Part shown: positions 11,901 through 18,648 of the stretch, piece by piece | How the letters are laid out: every line of letters starts with the position of its first letter | Position numbering within the stretch: position 1 is the stretch's first letter | Assembly: GCA_018660825.1 (NCBI GenBank) | Contig: JABJJO010000026.1 | Coordinates: 1-62,832 of the forward strand | Origin: Planctomycetaceae bacterium | GTDB lineage: Bacteria > Planctomycetota > Planctomycetia > Pirellulales > Pirellulaceae | Length of the DNA: 62,832 nt | Reading direction: 5' to 3' | Made by a program: the position numbers and the translations under genes | The notes under the pieces: generated by a model | What the model saw: only the letters and a program-made list of their open reading frames with translations | What the model was told of the DNA's origin: nothing | Databases searched by the model: none

Positions 11901-12357
11901 GCTTGAACATGTTCAAATCTGGCTCATTCCACCGGCTGTTTCGGTATTAATTGTCGCACAAATATTCCAACGCGAATTGAAAAAAGACAGTTTATCAACA
12001 ATTCGCTACGTGACAGTTTCGGCAATCTATCTTGCTTCCACCAGTGAAATGTTGTTGAAGTGGGCAAGTGGTACCGATGGTGTACTGATGCTCACTGTTC
12101 TAGCAATACTCTCACTGTTTGGTATCGCCATGGGTATGCTGATACGTATTCGCCAGTTTGTTTATTTGGGAATCGGATTTTTGATTTTGTCATTGTGTGG
12201 CATGTTGACCAAGGTAGCGATTCTAGGAACAGTCTGGGTGTTTGGTGTGATTATTGTTGTCGGGGCGGCCATGATGATAGCGATGATGACGCGTGAAAAA
12301 TATGCTCCCTGGATTAAACAGAAGCTAGAAGAAATAGAAGGCTGGGAGCGCGATTAA
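5935..12357 (+). CDS. giant zinc-ribbon polytopic membrane protein (2140 aa), function unknown
   Basis: One uninterrupted frame of 2140 residues. Residues 30-46 form a first membrane helix preceded by a GGGCCC cluster. C67-x2-C70-x10-C81-x2-C84 is a classic zinc ribbon. Residues about 135-205 are Pro/Thr-rich and disordered-looking. From about 225 to the end it is almost continuous hydrophobic helices, several dozen membrane spans, ending in a short charged tail. It resembles the large DUF2339-like predicted membrane proteins in organisation, but I cannot place it in a named family. There is no enzymatic motif. No Shine-Dalgarno precedes the ATG, and MNLET is the first plausible start. It stands alone as a transcription unit with an inverted repeat just after its stop codon. 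Confidence 0.85.
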   Translation: MNLETLLPLYADWFIFELLEFLIEDGGGCCCFMLVGVVLIILMIVGNNRKQTTAKQQESADSADLLCVKCNMISSKSAHFCSKCGAAFATDLTPGSFYDALRRRVSNWSQWGWFNPAEIEQLEKIVAQDEEVFNRTTTSPTEPQSEFLPESPVPAVTPVVPTTVRPDLPQEVIPNVTRTAAELTNLVPSIQPTPTPLPATPAPPARKLSDILRAFMDESNIKVGEFISGLLIVFGSVGLVVTLNQQFKDEIAYLPSAVFMTIVALFHLLGIYSYKKWNLASSSRVILYIANLLIPLNVLAASLNETLPNTEGMLFYLAVLIGVVGFSTMSYYSAKVLAPNRFWPIILAVLGPAFFQIIVKLVIDASATDSVMLVAGLLMAPLALVSFAILAEHRHFRKSAQVNNEDVISLLRVLSLGVFSLGACIAVLFSKVDSSESAINLAQQLATPFIIICFMVVSSGSLINRRLQGQESLRLKMVGSWMVVTGAMGIIGGFFMAVPNINAMFITAFVAAALSYVFAKVSRLPVLATSATLCTAFAAWCLFVKFDASGPVEFSSKQLLNLFFHGYHPLILTAIAIGTLIYHHLQATADETGDASSDLNATAKSIGTRVLATLTSLRAFEFGFFLDHRDNPSNDRLANTEDNNQQRIVAVPVANAGVAGSLLLAALGLFIAGVCSIFYRDQPATDLTLIVFATYTVGLLFATTRTDSRLISLASLGLLFVCWLKAVNTQCWPAWNNLAVIDKFGIVSLGMFISSIVLLGTMCILRYRRFGSLNETHRSVAYLNLIGSGMVWYFVTAIFTVSHLYLAAGVYQTSLVHSLILTIGIVVIALCYVTDWTWMFVQIQGMLTVAMAVTVAMFIRQEEFMLTSMDHLRAQLIAISVGMIFWVILRKHCQQSSQLKKIVLTDMMYVDFVVQIFASIAMYLFWLSSLIEPLHMTYVNSAILDSLSANFGHIINRWDWVLWLTTLTAWAIVIPDRHRRISSVCGLLVFSALPILVGDDLIRRYVANAGESAQALHHFLRWGYGVYGLIISLIVCTDFVWWRRLQAMFPRFMDNQDDRSSGAQAQATWNMLRILSLLSAALPVVFLTIVHYLHVVDLRFRLARVTLDSISEQILMSGGFPIFDSFPEWAFAGPLLLLMGTSWIYAIRDRRDAFILLGFLFWQFAWMFFGLIGVWTDDHRATFSEVVDGAQWLLVGMALYGIMWSGLRRWVTNQQQVGDVVRLDWRTELFKSGNASRWLFVFSWVSLALYMAVAVLDGFVLQHQISGDYWIARQTAFASIGSYVSLALIGTSLLLSPVSSRTDKSDSDMTWCLIVMTFNALVAHSLVSTTQFKSEFVVVSDVLLFQMIGWLFLAIGLTVVLWRLIPRWQSELTPSHDVHQEADVRANRFFVTLNIISGLVLIAASMLLFVEQYSDWLLIGMFASITILFVMTLAVLQNVHSIVWVTSLTVITVAICYLKLLNPAGQLAHSFFNDPVQAFILGRIEIVTLAVIAVIIWISAGPLRKLAGALVRPASTLPEIGRSFISLAVILLALSSIYILMTGTLISSSQSLHVGQGEWVIFLIPLGSLFIYGRDADYASWFRSVYILGIALVATLLAMWFGSSSNLGQQLQGLIVLYAIAGYLAAWGLVYRYQDVVRTAVARMGVVNVQQRLLQHRPLASHVQLVVGVSVCSCACLSTFILDPSVHMVHRYFVMIIPLLLGVGMEVLLDRTATHRRDLLSSLCLASLLIVLWADVGPLDSNLAWLRRISRVFIAGSFTGGVLAVFSQQLTQRFEHWSAQIKRLQLQAIIAAGISLVIMLCVNFAFRSDAQSLSHIEVWLAAASIVMLSVALIIIAIKPDHDPLALADDARQVYVYCAELMALLLAAHLWTTRPVLFGNFTQWWPFILMGLAFFGAIASEVLRRSKIRVLAEPIYNTSFLLPAVPLLGLILFQGDGQGLFSDYKVLFLGAALLNVMLAFFRRSFMHALLAALAGNASLWMMFVGLDFELLEHVQIWLIPPAVSVLIVAQIFQRELKKDSLSTIRYVTVSAIYLASTSEMLLKWASGTDGVLMLTVLAILSLFGIAMGMLIRIRQFVYLGIGFLILSLCGMLTKVAILGTVWVFGVIIVVGAAMMIAMMTREKYAPWIKQKLEEIEGWERD

Positions 12358-12360
12358 AAA

Positions 12361-12379
12361 TCTCAATTTTCGTTTGAGA
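12361..12379 (+). terminator. small hairpin after the giant membrane gene
   Basis: TCTCAA / TTGAGA (6 bp, 7-nt loop) begins 3 bases after the stop codon of the 2140-residue gene. The stem is AT-rich and lacks a following U-run, so termination is only plausible. Confidence 0.25.
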
Positions 12380-12480
12380 ATGGGCGTGAATGAGTACACA
12401 GGGGCTCTATCAAACGACATCAATCTGTGACATTATAAAGGGTCCATCAAGACTCTAATGAACATCACAGAATTGAAACT

Positions 12481-13389
12481 ATGAATAAAAAACCAACTGG
12501 CTTATTACCCGCAGTTCACACTCCTTTTGACGCAGTTGGCGATATCAACCTGAGTGTTGTATCTCAGCAAGCGAACCGTTTAATTGAGATGCAATGTGGC
12601 GGTGTCTATGTAAGTGGCACGACAGGTGAATGTTACAGTTTGACTTGTGAGGAACGCATTGCCCTTGCAGATGCTTGGTTCGATGCAGCAAGTGCTACAG
12701 ATTTGTCGCTAGTTGTTCATGTCGGCGATAATTGCGTCCGCAATGCTCAGGCCCTCGCGGCGCATGCGGAATCACGCGGAGCGGATGCGATTGCAGCGAT
12801 GGCACCCTGTTTCTTTAGACCACAGACACTTGATGTCTTGATGGCGTACCTTAAAGAGATATCCTCAGCTGCTCCCAATACGCCATTTTACTTTTATGAT
12901 ATTCCCATCATGACGCATGTCGAATTATCGATGGTCGAATTCCTAGAACGCTGTCAAACGGAGTTTCCCAATCTCGCTGGGCTGAAATTCACCAATGATA
13001 ACCTACTTGATTTACAAGATATGCTGCGTATTGCTCCAGAACGCTACAACATTCTATTTGGATTTGATGAGATTATGTCATCCGCTTGGGCCTACGGTGT
13101 GCGTGGCGCGGTTGGATCCACCTACAATCATTTTGCAAAACTGTACTACGCAATTATCGCGGCGGCTGAAAATGGAGATCAGGATCGAGTATTAGAATTA
13201 CAGAATCTGAGCGTTGATATAATCCGTGTATTCCAAAAGCATGGATTCTTGGCGGCATCGAAGGAAGTTATGAAACTGGTGGGTGTTGATTGCGGAACAG
13301 TACGCAGTCCGGTGCTACCACTACAGGCGGGCGAACTTGACGAAATCGCTAGCTCACTAGAATCACTTGGCGCGATGCAATGGACCTAG
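12481..13389 (+). CDS. dihydrodipicolinate synthase / N-acetylneuraminate lyase family aldolase
   Basis: A 302-residue TIM-barrel class I aldolase. The pyruvate-binding GTTGE motif is at 46-50, the catalytic tyrosine lies in FYFYDIP (136-142), and the Schiff-base lysine is K169 in AGLKFT. The GLKFT context is closer to N-acetylneuraminate lyases and related sugar-acid aldolases than to the lysine-pathway DapA, and the neighbours support a catabolic role. The reaction inferred is reversible cleavage or dehydration of a 2-keto-3-deoxy acid giving pyruvate; the exact substrate is unknown. It is the first gene of a co-directional set with the LarA-like, DUF1080, PdxA-type and FAH-type genes. Confidence 0.9.
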   Translation: MNKKPTGLLPAVHTPFDAVGDINLSVVSQQANRLIEMQCGGVYVSGTTGECYSLTCEERIALADAWFDAASATDLSLVVHVGDNCVRNAQALAAHAESRGADAIAAMAPCFFRPQTLDVLMAYLKEISSAAPNTPFYFYDIPIMTHVELSMVEFLERCQTEFPNLAGLKFTNDNLLDLQDMLRIAPERYNILFGFDEIMSSAWAYGVRGAVGSTYNHFAKLYYAIIAAAENGDQDRVLELQNLSVDIIRVFQKHGFLAASKEVMKLVGVDCGTVRSPVLPLQAGELDEIASSLESLGAMQWT

Positions 13390-13442
13390 CGCGTCGTCCG
13401 GTCAAACGTTTTGCGAAACTTGCGTTAATTTGGAGTTGAAGG

Positions 13443-14714
13443 ATGACATTGTTTTATTGTGAGGGATCAGTAGAGACTTCTATTTCCGCTGATGAAATGC
13501 GAACGGCGTTGTATCAAGTGTTTCAAACGTTGGGCGTTCGTAATAAGGTCCTCGCAATACCCCCAGATTTTACGCGCTTTCATAGTCGCGCTGGCGCTTT
13601 AACGAGTATGACCTATGAATATTTTCAAGACAAACTAGTTGATATCATGCCGGCACTCGGAACACATGTCCCGATGCCTGCTTGGCAATTGGACAAGATG
13701 TTTGAGGGGGTCCCTCATAAACTCTTTCGCGAACACCGCTGGCGTGATGACGTGTTAACGATTGGACAGGTTCCCGCGGAATTTGTGAGTCAAGTCACCG
13801 AGGGTATTTGGGAAAAACCGTGGCCCGCTCAAATGAACAAACTTGTGTTTGCGGGCGGTCATGATTTGATTCTGTCGATTGGACAAGTGGTGCCACATGA
13901 AGTTATCGGGATGGCAAACTACAACAAGAATATTTTTGTTGGCACTGGGGGGGTTCAAGGGATTAATGAGAGCCACTTTATTGGAGCGGTTTATGGGATG
14001 GAGCGGATGATGGGGCGGGCAGACACACCGCTGCGAAAAATATTGAATTATGCTCAGGATACGTTTTGTCAACATTTACCGCTGGTGTATGTGTTGACCG
14101 TCGTCGGGTCCGATATAGACGGAACTTTGGTAACCCGAGGATTGTTTATTGGAGACGATGTAGAGTGCTTTGAAAAAGCTAGTGCATTGTCCGTGGAGGT
14201 TAATTTCCAACAATTGGATGAAGAGTTTGATAAAGTCGTTGTGTATTTGGATCCGGAGGAGTTTCATAGCACTTGGTTAGGCAACAAAGCGATCTACCGA
14301 ACGCGAATGGCGATCGCAGATGGCGGGGAACTGATTGTGCTGGCCCCTAAAGTTAAGACCTTTGGCGAGGACTCACAAATTGATGCGCTGATCAGAAAAT
14401 ACGGTTATCGCACAACTCCCGAAATCATGAAGTGCATGGACGATAATGAAGATCTACAGAATAATCTTTCTGCAGTAGCCCATCTGATGCACGGATCTTC
14501 GGAAAACCGATTCAAAATCACTTATTGCCCAGGTGAGTTGACGAAAGAAGAAATTGAGGGTGTTGGATACGTTTACGGCGAGTTAGATGAGATGCTAGGA
14601 CGGTATAACATTGAGGATCGACAGAACGGTTGGCACGAAACGGATACTGGCGAACGTTTTTATTATGTGAGTAATCCGGCATTAGGGTTGTGGGCGCATA
14701 AAAGTCGCATTTAA
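13443..14714 (+). CDS. LarA-like (lactate racemase domain) sugar-acid epimerase candidate
   Basis: A 423-residue protein of the LarA/DUF2088 superfamily. PPDFTR (40-45) matches the DxTR nucleotide-like binding segment, GTHVP (73-77) matches the conserved GTH, and GGHDLILSIGQVVPHEV plus the later glycine-rich GTGGVQG correspond to the central region. LarA racemises lactate with a nickel-pincer cofactor, and relatives epimerise sugar acids. No LarB, LarC or LarE gene is in the window, so cofactor supply must be encoded elsewhere. GGAG lies about 10 nt before the ATG. The 53-bp gap to the upstream aldolase gene suggests co-transcription and a sugar-acid substrate. Confidence 0.82.
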   Translation: MTLFYCEGSVETSISADEMRTALYQVFQTLGVRNKVLAIPPDFTRFHSRAGALTSMTYEYFQDKLVDIMPALGTHVPMPAWQLDKMFEGVPHKLFREHRWRDDVLTIGQVPAEFVSQVTEGIWEKPWPAQMNKLVFAGGHDLILSIGQVVPHEVIGMANYNKNIFVGTGGVQGINESHFIGAVYGMERMMGRADTPLRKILNYAQDTFCQHLPLVYVLTVVGSDIDGTLVTRGLFIGDDVECFEKASALSVEVNFQQLDEEFDKVVVYLDPEEFHSTWLGNKAIYRTRMAIADGGELIVLAPKVKTFGEDSQIDALIRKYGYRTTPEIMKCMDDNEDLQNNLSAVAHLMHGSSENRFKITYCPGELTKEEIEGVGYVYGELDEMLGRYNIEDRQNGWHETDTGERFYYVSNPALGLWAHKSRI

Positions 14715-14860
14715 AAACATGTGTGTGATATATAAAATGGAAAACGTAGCATATAAAAAGTCCTCTGCCAGTAACACAACACTGATTATAGCGTTTCTAA
14801 TAGACAAATAATCGTAACCGCATTGTCCCAGCTAGAAAAAACATTGATTAGGTATTAACT

Positions 14861-15550
14861 ATGAAACGTCAGATTTTGTTTTCGCTCTGTATATTGTTTA
14901 CGTTTTCGTCTATCGCAACTGCACAGACAGTTGACTTACTTGAAGATGGAAAGCTTGACCACTGGGTTACCGCTCAAGGAAAGAGTGTAACGACGGGTTG
15001 GAGTTTTGAAGATGGAGCACTTAAGTGCGAAGGTGGCGGATCGGGTTTGTTATTAACGAAGGAAAAGTATCGCGATTTTGAATTAGTATGGCAGTGGAAA
15101 ATTACCGCCGCTGGCAACAGCGGGATTAAATATCGCGTGCGAAACTACGGCAACTCGACACTGGGTTGCGAATATCAAATGTTGGATGATCCGCAGAATA
15201 AGTATGGCAAACACTCCAAGAATGCGACCGGTTCACTGTACGCGATCTGGGAACCGACAGGTGAGTTCGTGCAAAATCCTGCGGAGCAATGGAATGAAAG
15301 TCGAATTGTAGTCAAAGGGAATCATGTACAACATTATTTAAACGGTGCATTGGTTGTTGATGGTCGTATTGGGTCCAGAGATTGGCAGACGCGAGTCGAT
15401 GAAAGTAAATTTAGCAAGCAACGCAAGTTTAGTGAAAACCGTAGTGGTTTGATTATGCTTACCGAACATGGTAATCCGACGTGGTTTCGGAGTATGACCA
15501 TCACAAATCTTGGTTTAACACAGCGGCGCAATCGCTCCAAAGTCAATTAG
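14861..15550 (+). CDS. exported DUF1080 protein (3-keto-disaccharide hydrolase family)
   Basis: 229 residues with a signal peptide (about 1-21, cleavage after ATA) followed by one concanavalin-like DUF1080 domain. Family hallmarks are visible: a W-rich start, FELVWQWKI, NSGIKYR, the GCEYQMLDD segment and the final W-F-R-S-M-T-I-T-N-L. This fold is expanded in planctomycetes and is annotated as 3-keto-disaccharide hydrolase or a carbohydrate-binding module. It probably acts on glycans in the periplasm. It sits between the LarA-like and PdxA-type genes, so it may feed the same sugar pathway, although the 146-bp upstream gap could hold its own promoter. Confidence 0.88.
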   Translation: MKRQILFSLCILFTFSSIATAQTVDLLEDGKLDHWVTAQGKSVTTGWSFEDGALKCEGGGSGLLLTKEKYRDFELVWQWKITAAGNSGIKYRVRNYGNSTLGCEYQMLDDPQNKYGKHSKNATGSLYAIWEPTGEFVQNPAEQWNESRIVVKGNHVQHYLNGALVVDGRIGSRDWQTRVDESKFSKQRKFSENRSGLIMLTEHGNPTWFRSMTITNLGLTQRRNRSKVN

Positions 15551-15600
15551 AACATTTGGTTTGAACCACAACGCATAGAATTTTCGGTACCACTACGAAG

Positions 15601-16590
15601 ATGAATCAACCGTTACCTGTATTTACGATTTCCATTGGCGACCCGTCCGGTATTGGGCCCGAGGTAGCTGTTAAAGCATGTGCCGATGAGTCGCTGCATG
15701 CACTCGCTCGCTGGGTCATTGTGGGCGAAGCTTGGCAAGTCGCTGAACTTGCCGAACAATTTGGTTTGACAGTCGATCAGGTGATCACCGATATTGATGA
15801 ATTGGCAAATGATAGTCGCGTGGCCGTACTAGATGCGCAGCAAATTTCTCGGGCGGAAGTCACGGTAGCTCAAGTAAGTGCTGTGTGTGGTGAAGCGGCG
15901 GTTAACTATGTGCGGATTGCCACTCAGTTGTGTATTGACGGAAAATCGAATGCCATTGTGACCGCTCCGATTAATAAGGAAGCGGTCGTGGCGACTGGTC
16001 GGGAAGAGTTTTGCGGGCATACTGAGTTTATTGCAGATATGTGTGGTCGTGACACTTCGCGTATGCTGCTGGTCAATGATCAGTTGTGCGTAGTCCATGT
16101 CACAACGCACTGCAGTTTATTTGACGCGGCGACAAAAATTGACATCGAACGGATTCGCCGGACGATTGAAATTGGACATCAGGCCATGCTGCACTTAGGG
16201 TTCGAAAGCCCGCGGTTATGCATCTGTGGCTTAAATCCACACGCAGGTGAAAACGGAATGTTTGGGGATGAGGAATCTAGGTTGATCGCTCCGGCCGTTG
16301 CCTTAGCACGCGAGCAGGGAATTGACATCACCGGCCCATTCCCAGCGGACACTTTGTTCATGCAAGGCGTGCGCGGCAAATGTGATATGATAGTAGCGAT
16401 GTACCACGATCAAGGTCATGTGCCGATGAAGCTGTTGGATTTCGAGCATACGGTAAATGTGACTTTGGGATTGCCGATTATTCGCACATCAGTCGACCAT
16501 GGTACCGCGTTTGATATTGCTGGGCAGGGCGTGGCTGACCCGGAGGACATGAAGACAGCGATGCGGTTGGCTGTGAAGATGTCAAAATAG
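15601..16590 (+). CDS. PdxA-family 4-(phospho)hydroxy acid dehydrogenase
   Basis: A 329-residue protein of normal length for the family. GDPSGIGPE (13-21), GHTEF, NPHAGENG and the metal-binding MYHDQGHVPMK followed by DHGTAFDIAGQG are all present. PdxA oxidises 4-phosphohydroxy-L-threonine in pyridoxal phosphate synthesis. The close paralogue PdxA2 oxidises 4-phospho-D-threonate or D-erythronate in sugar-acid breakdown. Because the neighbours are catabolic, a PdxA2-like role is a serious alternative, but the usual DUF1537 kinase partner is not seen here. The function call is therefore family-level and no symbol is assigned. Confidence 0.88.
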   Translation: MNQPLPVFTISIGDPSGIGPEVAVKACADESLHALARWVIVGEAWQVAELAEQFGLTVDQVITDIDELANDSRVAVLDAQQISRAEVTVAQVSAVCGEAAVNYVRIATQLCIDGKSNAIVTAPINKEAVVATGREEFCGHTEFIADMCGRDTSRMLLVNDQLCVVHVTTHCSLFDAATKIDIERIRRTIEIGHQAMLHLGFESPRLCICGLNPHAGENGMFGDEESRLIAPAVALAREQGIDITGPFPADTLFMQGVRGKCDMIVAMYHDQGHVPMKLLDFEHTVNVTLGLPIIRTSVDHGTAFDIAGQGVADPEDMKTAMRLAVKMSK

Positions 16591-16662
16591 TTATGTGATG
16601 AATGTAACATGGAAACTCATTTTTTAATTTAGACCCCATTTTTGGATTTTGAAGAAGCAATT

Positions 16663-17469
16663 ATGAAAATAGTACGATTTATTAACGATGCAGATGAAAC
16701 TCGATATGGTGTTTTGCAGGCGGATGACACGGTCACTTATCTTGAAGGATGTCCGTTTGATGGCCCGACCGATACTGGTGAGCAAGCCACTGTTGTTAAG
16801 ACACTTGCACCGCTTAAACCAAAGTCGATTGTCTGTATCGGATTGAATTATCGGAAACATGCGGAAGAGGGCGGACAGGATATGCCTGAGCATCCAGTCG
16901 TCTTTATGAAGATGCCCAGCACCGTGCAGAATCCCGGTGACCCGATTGAGATCCCCGTTAAGCTAGCGAGCACAATGGTTGACTATGAATGTGAGTTAGC
17001 AGTTGTTATTGGCAAGACAGCGAAGAACATATCACGAGAGAACGCGTTGGATTACGTGCTGGGCTATACGTGTGCTAATGATGTGAGTGCGCGGGATTGG
17101 CAAAGCAAATGGGGTGGTAGCCAATGGTGCCGCGGTAAAACGTTTGATACGTTTTGTCCTTTGGGCCCATTGTTGGTGACCGCCGATGAAATTCCCGATC
17201 CAAATCAACTGTCTATTAAGACTATCCTCAATGGTGAGACGATGCAGGATTGGAATACGAACGATATGATTTTCGATGTACCAACTTTAATTGAGTTTCT
17301 GAGCGGTAGCAGTTGTCTAGAAGCAGGAACGGTTATCCTAACGGGTACACCTCATGGTGTTGGATTTGCTCAGGACCCCCCTCGGTTCCTTACCGCTGGC
17401 GACGAAGTGACGATCGAAATCGAGAATATTGGTGCACTGATCAACCCCGTGATCGACGAACCGGTTTAG
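16663..17469 (+). CDS. fumarylacetoacetate hydrolase family protein
   Basis: 268 residues with the FAH catalytic fold covering about 65-265. CIGLNYRKHAEE opens the domain, DYECELAVVIG carries the paired glutamates of the metal site, and the conserved ANDVSARDWQ and RGKTFDTFCPLGP follow. It ends with LTGTPHGVGF. Members hydrolyse or decarboxylate diketo acids; bacterial relatives include 2,4-diketo-3-deoxy-L-fuconate hydrolase and acylpyruvate hydrolase. Its position after an aldolase, epimerase and dehydrogenase fits a 3-deoxy-diketo acid intermediate. The start was moved to the ATG at 16663, since the earlier TTG has no support. Confidence 0.9.
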   Translation: MKIVRFINDADETRYGVLQADDTVTYLEGCPFDGPTDTGEQATVVKTLAPLKPKSIVCIGLNYRKHAEEGGQDMPEHPVVFMKMPSTVQNPGDPIEIPVKLASTMVDYECELAVVIGKTAKNISRENALDYVLGYTCANDVSARDWQSKWGGSQWCRGKTFDTFCPLGPLLVTADEIPDPNQLSIKTILNGETMQDWNTNDMIFDVPTLIEFLSGSSCLEAGTVILTGTPHGVGFAQDPPRFLTAGDEVTIEIENIGALINPVIDEPV

Positions 17470-17536
17470 AACCGAAGTTCCCTATATTCGACATGTATCC
17501 ATAAATGCAGATACGTCCACGATTGGCGTGGTTACC

Positions 17537-18511
17537 TCACAGCGCCTCAGATGTTACGGATTCTTCTTGCCTAGTTTTGGCAGTGGGCAAGTTTCGATGA
17601 ACATCTGCGGAGGTAGTTTCGTCTTTGTCCACCTCCGCATCTGCTGTGCGGTGAATGACATGTGGAGGGACTTCTTTGAGATCCCAGACGATACCTACCC
17701 ACGAAAGAACTTTCAGCGCCCAGAAGGTAGGATCGAATTCCCACCAGCGAAAGCCGTTGCGAGCCGAAGATTGAAAGTGGTGATGATTGTTATGCCAGCC
17801 TTCGCCGAAGACAATGATCGAGATTAAAGCATTGTTACGACTGGTGTCAGCGGTTTTGTAAGGTCGCGTACCCCACACGTGTAATAGTGAATTTACACAA
17901 AACGTTGCATGGTATAAAACAACCGTTGATGCAAAAAACGAATAGGCGATCATTTGACCGATAGTAAGCGCCCACACGCCCTTTGCGTCAGGAACCAAGT
18001 ATGGCCAACTCCAACCAATCGCCAAACACAAGGCAAAAAACAGCGCGGGTACGACCGTGTCGTATTTTGTAATGAACATTAACTCGGGGTACTTGGTGAA
18101 GTCGCGAATCCGATCTTCCTTTAAGTCGAAATGTTCCTTAGTCATAAACCAGCCCATGTGACTAAACCAAAAACCTGAAATTGTCGGGCTATGCACATCG
18201 TTTTCCGTGTCGGAATGCAAATGGTGGTCGCGGTGATGAGCGGCCCACCACAGCGGTCCGCGTTGGATCGACGCGTTACCGACGCAAGCACCGACGAATT
18301 GAAACCAGCGTGACGTCTTGAATGCACGGTGGGCGAAATAGCGGTGGTAGAATCCGGTGATTGCCAACATGCGGATGCAATAGAATCCAATGCCGAACAA
18401 TACGGCAGTCCAACTGAAATCTACAAAACACAAAGAGATGATGCCGATATGCATCCCAATAAATGGGATACAGCGCGCCCAATCCATGTGAAATTGTTTT
18501 TTGTCATTCAT
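17537..18511 (-). CDS. membrane fatty acid desaturase (acyl-CoA/acyl-lipid delta-9 type)
   Basis: 324 residues with four predicted membrane helices and the three histidine boxes that bind the di-iron centre: HRYFAH (56-61), HRDHH (93-97) and HNNHHH near residue 239. WGGR/KTADTSRNN-like segments fit the DesC/stearoyl-CoA type. It introduces a double bond into saturated acyl chains and so tunes membrane fluidity. The C-terminus beyond about 290 is charged and variable. It is monocistronic: the plus-strand FAH gene ends convergently 67 bp away. Confidence 0.9.
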   Translation of the reverse strand: MNDKKQFHMDWARCIPFIGMHIGIISLCFVDFSWTAVLFGIGFYCIRMLAITGFYHRYFAHRAFKTSRWFQFVGACVGNASIQRGPLWWAAHHRDHHLHSDTENDVHSPTISGFWFSHMGWFMTKEHFDLKEDRIRDFTKYPELMFITKYDTVVPALFFALCLAIGWSWPYLVPDAKGVWALTIGQMIAYSFFASTVVLYHATFCVNSLLHVWGTRPYKTADTSRNNALISIIVFGEGWHNNHHHFQSSARNGFRWWEFDPTFWALKVLSWVGIVWDLKEVPPHVIHRTADAEVDKDETTSADVHRNLPTAKTRQEESVTSEAL

Positions 18512-18648
18512 GATTCAAAAGCAAAATGGGGTATGTGGCAAGAAGTCAAAAGGATAACAGAGGTCCCTGTTTTACGTAAGGGCGACCCAGTGTACAGGCA
18601 CAGTCGGAAAGCTGTGACCACGTATTAATATGAATGTGACGAGTGAGG

